64,000 nucleotides of DNA from Acanthochromis polyacanthus (taxonomy: Eukaryota; Chordata; Actinopteri; Pomacentridae). Shown here piece by piece: positions 45,274 through 56,700 of this stretch. The notes under the pieces were generated by a model, which saw only the letters and a program-made list of their open reading frames with translations, searched no databases and was not told where the DNA came from. Each line of letters begins with the position of its first letter. Position 1 is the first letter of the stretch. The DNA is taken from NCBI RefSeq assembly GCF_021347895.1, contig NC_067120.1:21065361-21129360 (forward strand). Direction: 5' to 3'. The position numbers and the translations under genes are program-made.

Positions 45274-47094
45274 ATGCCAGCCGGTGTGTCTTGGACTCGA
45301 TACGCCAGGTTCCTAGGAGCCAGTGTTCTAGCCATGTTTGCTGGAGCACAGGCTGTCCACATGTACTACCTGCCTGATCTGGTGAGGAACAACATTTTAC
45401 TTTTCTCACAATGTTTCAGGTACATGCTCTGTAGTTAAAATTAAAAAAAACAACTCCGCCAAATGTTGGGATGCAAAAAGTTTTAATAATATAGTCAAAC
45501 AGCAGTCAAAAGTTTTAAAACATCCTAATTTTTCAGTTTTTTTGAGGAAATTCAAGTAGTTCACATCCAATGAATAACTTGAAATGGTGCAAATGTAAGT
45601 GATGAACTGCCGGAGGTTTAAAAAAGGTAAGGTTGCCCAAAGCTGAAAAATAATGTACATTCCAGAATTACACCGAATGAACTTTTATTGATTACTTACA
45701 GCAATAAAAGCATTGCTAAGATGTCAGAATAAGAAAAAGAAGCTTGTCTGGGCCATGAAACGCCACCAATGGACTACTGAAGACTGGAAGAAAGGATTAT
45801 GGACTGATGAATCAAAAATTGAAATCTTTGGTTCATTATGCAGGATTTTTGTTCGCCGTCGAGTAGGAGAAAGGATGGTTCCTCAGTGTGTGACATCAAC
45901 TGTCAAACATGGAGGAGGAAGCTAGATGATCTGGGGCTGTTTTGCTGGATTCAGGGTCGGTGATTTGTACAGAGTGAGAGGAACCCTGAACCACAACGGC
46001 TACCACAGCATTCTGCAGCACCATGCAGGACCCTCTGATATGTTTCAGTAGGTCAGGGGTTCATCCCGCGAGCCAAAACATAAGTCCAAGCTATGCCAGA
46101 ACTACTTTAGGAAAACAGAACAAGATGGTAAGCTTGAAAACATGGAGTGGCAGCACAGTGTCCAGACTTAAACCCCATGGAGCTGGTTTGGGATGAACTG
46201 GACAGAAGAGAGAAAGCAAAGTAACCTACAAGTGCCACACATTTATGGGAACTTCTGCAACAGAGTTGGAGAGAAGTTTCTGAAGAACATTTGATTTCCG
46301 TTGTGGAAAGAATGCCACGAGTGTGTTCATCTGTTATATCTGCCAAAGGTGGTACTTTGATGAGTCAAAAGTTTAGAATACATTTGGTTTCTAAGTTCTT
46401 TTTGGCAGTCATTTTTACTTCATTTGTTTATTTGTTCTATGCTTTCATTTCAGAGCACAATGAGACATTAACATGTATAATTTCCAATAAAAAACTGGAA
46501 AAATTGGGGTGTTCTCAAACTTTTGACCAGTAGTGTACGTATGTGTGAATGTGAGGCCATAGTGCTGCTGTTTGGTGTGTGTTTTTGTGTAGATGAAATT
46601 TTCAACAGCCATAGTGATTTCATGCAGTCATATAGTTGCCTGCTGACGATCACATGATTGCAATCCTACAACAAATCAACCGCTGCAGACTTATTGCGAC
46701 TTATCCGCCGGAAATCATACATTGACTGAGAAGCCTTGGTGGAGAACCGCGCTCTCTGAGTGCTTTTCTTGTTAAAAGATGGGATCATTCTCTGTTTTAC
46801 TGAAAATACATTCGGGATTACTCGGGGAGGTTTTTTTTTTTTTTTTAGCAATGGTGTGTCAAAATCTTCTCGGAAGGAAAGAGTTTTAGCCCAAAATATG
46901 TCGATATAATGTCATATTATCAATAATTGTCCAATAATGTGTTTAACATTGCTTTCTGTTTTGGCATCTTTCAGAGTATACCGGAAATCCCACCAAAGCC
47001 TGGGGAGCTCAGGACCGAACTACAAGGCTACAGACTCAGAGAAGAAGCTGCTGCAGCCTTACAGCAGATGAAAACAAAGAAAAATGTGGACTAA
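45274..47094 (+). CDS. uqcc6: brawnin / ubiquinol-cytochrome c reductase complex assembly factor 6
   Basis: Two coding exons, 45274-45381 and 46975-47094, join in phase 0 to a 75-residue protein (human 71). It starts MPAGVSWTRYARFLGASVLAM, has one hydrophobic segment (about 13-28) followed by YYLPDL, and continues SIPEIPPKPGELRTEL, the hallmark of brawnin. The family is a micropeptide of the mitochondrial inner membrane needed for respiratory complex III assembly. An acceptor at 45244 before the ATG implies an upstream non-coding exon, probably ending at 43701. AATAAA is at 47426. Small and easily missed by gene finders. Confidence 0.9.
45492..46537 (+). mobile_element. degenerate Tc1-like transposon in the uqcc6 intron
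   Basis: The ends tcaaacagcagtcaaaag (45495) and cttttgaccagtagtgta (46537) are imperfect inverted repeats. Between them the plus strand keeps Tc1 transposase wording: WAMKRHQWTTEDWKKGLWTDESK (45753 onward, including the catalytic Asp region), RVGERMVPQCVTSTVKHGGGS, and after a stop MIWGCFAG and LNHNGYHSILQHH. Stops and shifts show it is inactive. Confidence 0.85.
45713..46050 (+). pseudogene. Tc1-like transposase fragment
   Basis: The frame 45713-45925 encodes LWTDESKIEIFGS and KHGGGS before a stop. WGCFAG then follows in the same frame (about 45929) and LNHNGYHSILQHH at about 45988. These are central DDE-transposase motifs; the N-terminal helix-turn-helix region is largely lost. Confidence 0.8.
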
Positions 47095-48091
47095 TGTTCA
47101 ACTATACTTCAATTACAGTGTGATGGACTCTCAGGAGAGCAATGTTCAGTTTTTGCTGACAGCTAAAGGCTTCAGTGTACCTGGGAGTAGAGTCATTTCG
47201 GGGATGTCTGCATATGATTCTTTTCTATGTTCAGTGGCTCCTCTTAATGGAGCTAACAGGAGCAGAATAATTTGCTACATCACAGTTGGCTGTCTGAGAT
47301 AAGGATGTTTTCTGGAGCTGAAGTGTTCTTCATGCAACTCTTCATTCTTTTTGTGTTTGCAGTTGTTGGAGTGATGGAGTATGTAAATGAGCAGTGATTT
47401 CCAATGAGCAGATAAATGTATTTTAAATAAAAATATCAAACTACAATTTTCCTACTACTTGGTTGTAAATGCCAGTAATTTAAGCAGACACAAGTACACA
47501 TGGTACACAGAAGCACCATTTTAAGGTCATCTGTCATGTAAATATGGACAGTTTACATCTTCAGAAATGTGAAGGATTTTATGATCTCTGTACTCAAATC
47601 ATTGTAAGTTAATACGTTTGGGTTTTGCACTCTAGGACAGACAAAAAGAGTAAGCAGTGGTGCAAAGTAAGTACCTACATTCACTCTAGTATTTTATTCA
47701 AACACAACTTTGAGGTAGTTGTACTTTACTTGAATATTTTAACGTACAGCTTTGCATTTCAGTCCTGCTACATTACAGAGGGAAATACTGTATTTTGTAC
47801 TCTACAGCTTTTCAATGAAGCTGAAAAATGTACACTATGGGAAAAAATAAGACGGCACATAGCTGAAGATGAAATCTGTGGTTTTCAACACTTTTGACAT
47901 CTTACAAAAATCATCAAACCTCATGTCTATGTGCTGTTAATACCTCTACCAAGTGATTTTTCCCTAAAAATTTATCATACAATTTAATTTCAATTAAAGT
48001 GCAAATGATCAAATATTCCACCAGAAAGTCAAACCCAAGAGAAAATCTTATAAAAACTACCTTTATTTTTCTTCTTTCTTCTCCCAGTAAT

Positions 48092-49627
48092 CATGGGCCA
48101 GTTGTTCAAAGGTAATCTGATTGGATTTTGGTTATCGGATTGGATCAAATCTTGAAAATGGGTTGTTCAAAAGGGAAAGACGGATTCTGAAATCGGATTA
48201 GATCATGTAATCCAATCCTAGTTTGAATCTGGATCAAACCTTCAGTTTGTGTTGTTCAAAGCATTTCAGTAGGATCTGGATAACTTTGATCCCAAAAAGC
48301 AGGATTATCCAGATCCCAACAGGGGGTAGGATTTCAAGGTGGATTTCAGGAAGAAAGTGTAGCAAAACTGTACAATTGGTCAAATGATCAATTTGTATCA
48401 TTTGTGTATATACTTTTATTTATATTTTGCACTTGATTTGTTGTTGTTTGTTGTTAGTGATAAAGTACATAAAGTAGACATTGGCTACCAATTACCCCTT
48501 TCAGTGTAGTAAAGTAAAAATAAAATAAAAATGATCTTGTCCCCAAGACATAAACGGATTTCCCCAAACAGATTTGAATAACAAACAAAAATAATATATT
48601 CAGTATTTCTGTGATTCATCACTGCATATTAATTGAAAAACATTCATCAGAGATGACCCTGTCAAAAATAATTTCTAACAATTGCATCCCTCACTACACG
48701 TCCAGTCAGTCCCTCATCCTGACAGAACGCCAGAGGTTGGTCTGGTTCTTCAGTGGGCCCAGGTACATCACAAACATCATCACAGAGAGGGACATTGCGC
48801 CTAGTAGCGATGTTGTGCAGGACAATACATGCAAGTATTACGTTGCATGCTCCCTGTGGTTCCACTCGCAAGTAGTTAAGGCATGCAAAGCGTCTCTTCA
48901 GAACTCCATTTAAATGCTCGATTGCACATCTTGTTTTGCAATGAGCAGTGTTGAAGCGCGCCTGCGCAGGTGTAGTTGCTGCAAAAAAAAGGAGTCATCA
49001 GCCATGGTAAGAGTGGATAGGCACTGTCTCCTAATATTATACCATCTGGTCGGTTGGTCTGGAGCTCTCTGTATAAAGCACTCTCCCGCAGGATACGTGC
49101 ATCATTGACAGACCCAGGCCACTTCACAACGCAGTTTGTGATGATGAGGTCAGCATTACCCACAAGTTGCATGTTGATGCTGCGCCTCCCTTTTCAGTTG
49201 ACGTACTCCCATTCCCTCTCATGAGGTTTTCAAAAATATCCACGGTGTATTTGTTAATGTATTTATTTGTTGTTGCTCAGATGAGTGATCATTAAAAAAA
49301 ATAATAATATAGATGTGGTTGTTTATCTTATTTTTGTGTTTTGTCTCAAAATAAAAAACACTTAGTGACCCCATGTTGGCTGTTTTACCTGTTCTTTACA
49401 TTGCCGGTAGCCCACATTGTGTTATGTTTTCCCATTTAGAGCACTGGAAATCCGGATTTGGTAATCTCAAAAACTGTGTATCTGGATCAGGATGATCCAA
49501 TCCAATGTTGCTTCGAAAAACCGGCATAAAAGTAAGACGGATTACCTGATCCTGGATAGCAAGAAATGGGATTTCCAAATCTGGATAATTTTTATCCAGA
49601 TTACTTATTTTGAACAACTGGCCCCAT
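48092..49627 (-). mobile_element. PIF/Harbinger transposon with 3-bp duplication
   Basis: GGGCCAGTTGTTCAAA at 48095 is mirrored by TTTGAACAACTGGCCC ending at 49624, and CAT flanks both ends. The subterminal regions are crowded with GGATTA/GGATCA motifs in both orientations, typical of Harbinger. The minus strand carries transposase fragments. 1.53 kb, inactive. Confidence 0.85.
48662..49172 (-). pseudogene. HARBI1-like transposase fragment
   Basis: On the minus strand, MQLVGNADLIITN, KWPGSVNDARIL and DGIILGDSAYPLLPWLMTP are Harbinger DDE-nuclease motifs. RVEPQGACNVILACIVLHNIATRRN is the C-terminal end. A frame change near 48960 separates the two pieces, and the N-terminal third is missing. 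Confidence 0.85.
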
Positions 49628-49959
49628 GAGATGACTCCTCAGATTTATCTCATGTCCCTGTATATTAAAATGTACATACAGCTCCACCTGCAGCAGCAAA
49701 ACGATAACATTCTGATGCTTTACTATGAATAATTTGATGTATAATAATGTATCAGTTAGCAGTTATTATTTTAAGTGCATTATGCTGCCAATTCTTATGT
49801 TTAGGCAGGACTTGTAATGGAGTATTATGTTGCAATGTTACATCTTTGTTGTCATCTCCTTTGACTCTGGAAGTGGTATATGTTTTGTCTGGCATTTTAT
49901 GGGCTGTTCATTTTTCAAGTTGATTGTGGGGAGGATGGTGCAGATGTGCAGCAATATAT

Positions 49960-50252
49960 TGTACACTGCCTGTCCAAAAAAAGTCGCCACTTGGATTTAA
50001 CTAAGAAAATAGGTAAGATCCTTCCTTTGGATAATTACTGCAGTGAATATGTTTCAGCTGGCAACAACTTATTTAACACTAACTGATGCAGTGAGAAGCT
50101 TCTCATTTCTGAAACGACCATGTCGCCCTGGAGAGGAAGTTAATCTGTTTCAAAAGTGTCAAATTGGCCTGCATCAAGCAAAGAAAACAACTAAGAGGAT
50201 TGCTAAACTACTAAAATCGGGTCCAAAGAAATATCAGAGTGGGCGACTTTGA
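49960..50252. mobile_element. truncated Tc1/mariner-type MITE before efcab10
   Basis: tacactgcctgtccaaaaaaagtcgccac at the left is partly mirrored by gtgggcgacttt at the right (about 50240-50252), where the terminal sequence is lost. It lies about 200 bases upstream of the efcab10 start codon. Family tentative. Confidence 0.5.
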
Positions 50253-50414
50253 GGGCCTTGACAAGTATAAACAGACGCTGCAGCAGCAGTCACTGCATGG
50301 CAAAAAAAAAAACAGGACTGAGACGTGGATCATATGCAGCAGAGAGCCTCCAACGGGAATCGAGCCTGCGCCTCATCATGTCCGTCCATCCTGAAACATC
50401 CGTCAAAGGTCGGT

Positions 50415-50427
50415 GTATCATAGCAAC
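50415..50427 (+). promoter_or_regulatory. RFX X-box-like motif upstream of efcab10
   Basis: GTATCATAGCAAC resembles an imperfect X-box with a good right half-site (AGCAAC), 28 bases before the efcab10 ATG. RFX factors drive many ciliary genes. Inferred by eye. Confidence 0.35.
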
Positions 50428-50455
50428 GAGTGACAACAAAAGTTAACTGGAAAAG

Positions 50456-52380
50456 ATGGCGACGAGAGAGCAACAAGCCGCTGCTTACCTGGAGAAACAC
50501 AAAATCAAGGAGCTCATGGAAAACCTGACCAGCATGCTCTTCTATTACAGACCCGGTTAGAGATTATTCGACTCCGTTACAGACACAGCACCGTCTCATC
50601 ATGTGGTGGTCATAGCTAGCAGGCTAATTCAGCTAATGTACACACGATGCTGTGAGCTCATGAAAAAGCCATAATACGTTTTTTGGTTATCTGTTCATAT
50701 CGCCTCGATATTTACCTGATTCCACACTGTTTTAGACTAGCATTTCTCTGACTCTCTTCCCACGTAGCAAAATAAATAAATAAATAAATAAAAATAAAAA
50801 TTATCGGAAGAACTGAGAATAGAGCTAATACAATGCATTACAACGCATTGTATTACACCTCAATAAAGTCTTTGTTACTGTACAGTTCATGAAGAAAACT
50901 AACCTATATAAAGGTTAAAATGTTCAGTTTTGTTGAAACTAAACTCTTTCAGGGAGATGTTGACTTAACCTGACTAAATTAAATCAAAGTTTCAAATTTA
51001 TTTGCAGAACACATTCTAAAACAACATCAGTTGACTATAGTGCAGAAAGCAGGATAAAATTCGTCAAATCATTAAAAATAAAACACACACACACACACAC
51101 ACAAAGAAATAAAAACAAGGCAAACATGAGAACAACTTCTAAAATCAATTTCTGAAATAAAATAAATACATGACACAGAAATTTTAGGATCAGTAAGGGC
51201 AACCAAAATCCTTTGAAAATACGTACGTCTTGACATTTTTCCTTAAAATGTCAATGGAGGAGACACATTTGACTGATTATGACACCACAGCATTTTTTCA
51301 CTTCATGAAGACAGGATTTCTTGCAGGACTGGGTGTTTAGTTTTTGCTAAATCTGCATTAATAAATCTACTTTAATAAATTGGCAATTGAGTACACAATT
51401 GTATCAGACATTAAGCAGAGGTCTGTAACTTATTATGTAATTTGAAAACAATTGCAAAGGCGCTACCACATCGTTTAACTCTGCACAAATGTCATATCAC
51501 TCTTTTGTTTTTCCTCTAACATAAAACAATATCTGTTTAGTGTTGATATATTTGTCAGAATCTTAATTTTACGGTTGCAAAGAACCTCCCTTAACAATTC
51601 AATAATTTATTGCCACAAACAGAATATGTATGCACTATAATAACTATGTATTGTTATTATTGTCTTTTTTTCAGAGAATCCAAGAGAATTCCTTATTGAG
51701 CAGCTGAAGTTGCTGAAGTTTTCTCAACAGACTGGTGTGACAGGTCCAAATCTATTTGACGACTCTAACCTGGATGCAGTCTTAGGGATACTGGACCCTA
51801 CTAATCAAAAATACATCACTTTTGCCCAATACAAGCAGGGTGAGTGCAGGACATTTTTGTACAACGGACACCAAAACTGAGTACATACGTTTTTCTTTTA
51901 AAATGACCGCACGATTTCCAATGTCCCTTGAAAAAAATCTACTATATTTTCATACATTTATTTTCAAGTGTTTATTTGGTATTTCGGTAGAACTATTAAA
52001 TGAACTATTCCGTATGTAGAAGAGTATTTATTCATTTATCACCTACAGTTACTTTAACTGATCCAATTATCACGTCTTACAGCCAAGTGTAACATCACAG
52101 GAATACTATTTGGGGAATAATGACACTCATGGAACTTTTTATCCCCACAGCTCTGATCACGCTGGGCATAAAGGACATTAATGAATGTCCTGATGGTGTA
52201 AATGAAGACAGAATATCCTACGAGACATTCAAAACAGAAGCGTAAGCGGAGTTTTTAAAATCTAACAAGCATGTCCGACAATATCAACCAGTGATGTTCT
52301 GTCATTATTTTTTTGTCTCATTTTACAATTACAGGGTCCAAGGCCTGCAGAGATACCCATCAACATACACACAACAATGA
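50456..52380 (+). CDS. efcab10: EF-hand calcium-binding domain-containing protein 10
   Basis: Four exons, 50456-50555, 51675-51839, 52151-52241 and 52335-52380, join in phase to 133 residues. The N-terminal part, AYLEKHKIKELMENLTSML through RPENPREFLIEQL, is an RIIa/Dpy-30-like dimerisation-docking fold. The second half has one EF-hand-like segment with loop DPTNQKYITFAQ. The loop has Lys where Gly is expected and Gln at position 12 instead of Glu, so calcium binding is doubtful. The protein ends GLQRYPSTYTQQ. The domain pairing matches EFCAB10, a poorly studied protein associated with axonemes by its domain type. If intron 3 were retained, a stop would follow at once (GCG TAA). AATAAA is at 52688. 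Confidence 0.82.
51086..51103. repeat. CA microsatellite
   Basis: A run of AC dinucleotides in efcab10 intron 1. Confidence 0.85.
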
Positions 52381-52910
52381 ACCCAGTGTCAACTTCCTGC
52401 AGCTCCTGTGTTCTGTTGTGTTGTGTTATCTTCTGTAATTCTAAAAAAAAAAGAAAAAAAGAAAAAGAAAAAGAAAAAAATGGAGCTGCCAAACTTCAAG
52501 AAATAACACAAATTCAGATATTCTGTTTGCATCTTTGTATTCTTTGTCTAAAATCTGATTTTCTACTTGCTTTGGTCATGCTGAAATTTTAAAAAAGAAA
52601 CATTTTTATATATGGAAACAATCCATTTTGCAAGTTGTCAATAGAAAGTTGTAGTGGTTTGGGTTTATGTATGTGCACCTAATTACCAATAAATGAAATT
52701 TAAAAAAGCACATTTCTGTTTATAATTAATAATGTTTGCCATACTCTCTAAATCGTCGATGTTTAAAATGATTCCTATACGTATTATTGTTCTAGTAAAA
52801 CGTCATAATGAAAACAAGTCCATTAGTTTACCTAAATGTAAACCCTTTAGTGTGTTTCTTTCCTTTTCGCAGCGTTGCTGTGTTGAACGCGCCCCAGCGG
52901 AAGGCGTGGT

Positions 52911-52930
52911 CAGGAAGTGACATGGCCGCC
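52911..52930 (+). promoter_or_regulatory. ETS/GABP and YY1-like sites upstream of samm50
   Basis: CAGGAAGTG (52911-52919) fits an ETS/NRF-2 site, and the overlapping ACATGGCCGCC resembles YY1. Together they are typical of TATA-less promoters of nuclear genes for mitochondrial proteins. They lie about 115-135 bases before the ATG at 53046. Confidence 0.45.
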
Positions 52931-53045
52931 TCCTTATACGGAGCGCCCTCGCCTTTCTACGGTTACTTGTAGGTTAAATTAGTTTGTCTTTTTCCACGGG
53001 AAGTTTCTACTGTTTTTACCGGGACAGCGCCCTGCGGAGCTCAGC

Positions 53046-53748
53046 ATGGGCACCGTCCATGCCAGGGTAAGGAAAAGTCCTGTGAACGTGTTAGCTGTGA
53101 GTTTGACCTCTCTGTGAGTTGACTGAGTGGCTGCTGTGCTGCATGAAAAAGGCCCACACTGGAACACTCAGCAACACACTACATTCAGCTATACCACCAC
53201 AGACTCAAGCTAATTCTGCTAAAAGTGCTAGTTTCTTACACTTCACTATTTTGGAGACTATGCCAGCAGTGTATGTGAGTCACTGACAACAGTGACAGAT
53301 GCTAGTGGTGCCTCCAAGCAGCTTGAGCTCCCTCTCTCCAAAGTTAATCATTACACCTTCTTTATTTATCTCGTACAGTTCTCTCGACAGTGTTTTGGAA
53401 TTACTGAGGTCATATGTGGAGTCTCAGTCAGACAAGTCAAATATGTAACTGTAAATGATTGTTATAATGGTGTCAGTAATTAAAATTTAATGTCAAAGCA
53501 AACGAAAAGCTTTGAACTTTTCCTTTGAAGTCACATACATAGTTAAATTTTGTTTGTCACTAGTTGCTGCTTTTTCTTCATGTTTTCATTAGTGTGCTAT
53601 TCATACATTTAATCATTTATGTAGTCCCTATTTCCCCATACAGCATTTCCCATCTTCCTGATATATGGAGATGTGAGATGGACGTTCTTTTTAAACATAA
53701 ATTTACTGCTTGTTATATGTATAAGTTACAAAAAAGCTTTTTAGAATG

Positions 53749-53779
<31 letters not shown>

Positions 53780-56700
53780 ACATGTATTTTTATTATATAT
53801 GTATATATATATAATAAAATACATTATATTAAAAGCGATATCAATCAATTATGTTCGGGTCCTGTTTCTTCATTGTACCGTACTAATAATAATTTCTCTT
53901 TTTCATGAGTGTAAACTGGATATTTTGGGCTTTATCTGTTAATTTGTCAATAGGTCAATAAACGAGGCATTTGAAGCTGCTATTGTAGACTTATGAAAAC
54001 TGCGAAGGACTTAATTTTTTTACACTGTGTTAACTACATATTGTGTAATTGGAACTGCCCTGATCAAACTCAATATTTCAAGAAGTATTTCCAAAGGAGT
54101 GACTCTGTGTTCAGTTGTCTCAACAGCCTTCATCTTGTAGTGTCTTTTTGAAAACGTATTCCAATTCCTTCAAAAAAATTTTAAACACTGTGAACTAATT
54201 GTGATTCTACTTGTTTTTCTGACATTTTGTGCTGCAGAGCCTGGACCCGCTGCCCATGCACGGGCCAGAGTTGGGAGTTCAGGCAGATGACATTGATGCT
54301 CCAGAAATTGAGCAGGAGCCAAAGCAAGAAGTTCTTGAAAACAAAGATGTAAGACTTATTTAGTTCCACACACTAATTACGGAAGACTGATTAGAAGCCT
54401 TGAATTGACACACTGTTTGCACTTTGCCAGCATAGAAGTAAGAGATGTAAGAAATTCCCAACTTAGTATCCATACAGTAGTTTAATATGAAATAGCCACT
54501 TTGAAAATGATGGCTAAAAATAAATGTTTTGACACAAAGAAAAGCTAGCAAACAACAGCTTGAATTTATGTAAAATAATTTAATAGATGTAATGAGCTGC
54601 ATCATTCAATCTGGCTGAGCCTAACTGAATGTGCACTGCGTTTTGTCTTGCATTTTCATAATATTTTCTGTGTTGTCCATCTCTTCTGCTTTTCAGGTTG
54701 TGGTTCAACGAGTGCACATAGATGGGCTTGGAAGAACTAAGGAGGACCTGTTGACTTATGAAATTGCAGAAGTTTTCCGGGCAAAGAACTTGATTGATGT
54801 AGGTGCATGTTAATACATCCATCCATCCATTCTCTATACACCGCTTTATCCTCAGTAGGGTCGCGGTGGGGGGGCTGGAGCCTATCCCAGCCGACTCATG
54901 CGATGGCAGGGGACACCCTGGACAGGTCACCAGTCTGTCGCAGGGCTACATATACAGACAGACAATCACACTCACATTCACACCTATGGGCAATTTAGAG
55001 TCCTCAATTAACCTCAGCATATTTTTGGACTGTGGGAGGAAGCCGGAGTGCCCGGAGAAAACCCACCCATGCACAGGGAGAACATGCAAACTCCATGCAG
55101 AAAGATCCCAGGCCCAGGCCGGGATTTGAACCGGGGATCTTCTTGCTGCAAGGCGAAAGTGCTAACTACTACTCCACTGTGCAGCCCTCATGTTAATACA
55201 GTTATGTAAATTAATGCAGGTTCAACTTGTGCTTGTGAGTGGCATCAACACATGGTTTAATTTGTTACACAGGTGATGCGAAGGTCCCACGAAGCCCGAC
55301 AGAAACTTCTGCGTCTTGGTATCTTCCGAAAAGTCGAAGTTGTTATTGACACCTCACGAGGTACTGTCAGGCTTTGTGCAGTTTTGAAAAATAACACACT
55401 AATGGTTTATATATGGGCTGTTTCCACATTCTTATGTATTGTTTGCTGAAAAAAAAGTAAATGAACCTTTTGGCATTATGTGCAGCGATTTTAACTTATA
55501 ACTCACAATCATGAGCTGTTCTTGCTCATGTTTAATACATCATTGAAATATTCAGTTTAGGATAAACGGTGAACCCGAAAGCAAATAACATCAGCAAATG
55601 CTACCTTTAGTCAGGAGTTAGCAAATCTGGAGTCCAATCAGTGAAACAGGGTTGGAGGTGTGGATTAGAGCTTCTTTGAATCATAAAAATACTTTGAGTT
55701 TACTATTAATGGGAGCATTGGCTGGTCTGAAGAATACCTCTGATCTTTGAAGAGTTACCATAAAGAAATGGTGATTTACATGAAACTGGTGCTGAGCTGG
55801 ATGTAATCTCCAACAGTTTAGATATTCGCAAAGCTAGAGTTATAATTTTATTTAGTTTTTTTTTTTTTTAAAGAGAGTATTTAGCCCTGTGGTTATTCAC
55901 CCTAGCAGTGGGTGCTGCTAAAGACCTCAAGGAAATATGGAAGCTTTGTTTATGATCACTGAAGGAGTCTAGTTTCCACAGCAGGACATGACAAAGGAAA
56001 CTGTTACCATCCAGAAATACTCCCTTAGCCACACTTCACTATAAAGGTAAAGTATCTTTTAGGAAGCTTCTGAATTTGGGACTGCTTTGCTGAATTCCAC
56101 AATGACGGAAAATTGAATTTGCATGTTTATCAAAGTTTCTTATGGTGGGACTGTCCCCCAGGTAAAGCTTAGTGGAATTTGGGTGATACAGCAGGATGAT
56201 GACCCTAAACATGTCGGTAACTGCACTGTCAAATGACTTCAAACTAAGGATATTCAGTCAGATCCCAGACTTTGGCCTGATATATACAGTGTAGAATTAC
56301 CTCACGAGTCTTTCACACCAGAGGCACTCAGAGTATCGCTAAACTGAGGCAGTTCTCTCAGGAAGAGGAATCCAAACCTCTCCAGGTATCCAGGTCAGAT
56401 TGCTTGTTATTAGTTTACTCCTATCAAATGAGCTCAAACCAGTTATTTAATTCAAGGGTTCAATTACTTTTTCCACCTGCACGGTGACTGTGTAATGGGT
56501 CTGATGAATAAAGACACACAAGATTGTCAGTGGTTGTGTGTTACTACACGTTTTGTTTGCACATGTGACTTAGATGAGGTTCAGATTTATTTTTATTACT
56601 ACTTAACACAGAAACCTAGGTAGTTCTGAAGGATTCACTTGCTTTGTCTTACCATAAAATAGATCTGACTCTGTTTTCTGTTCTCTTTAGGTGAGGATGC

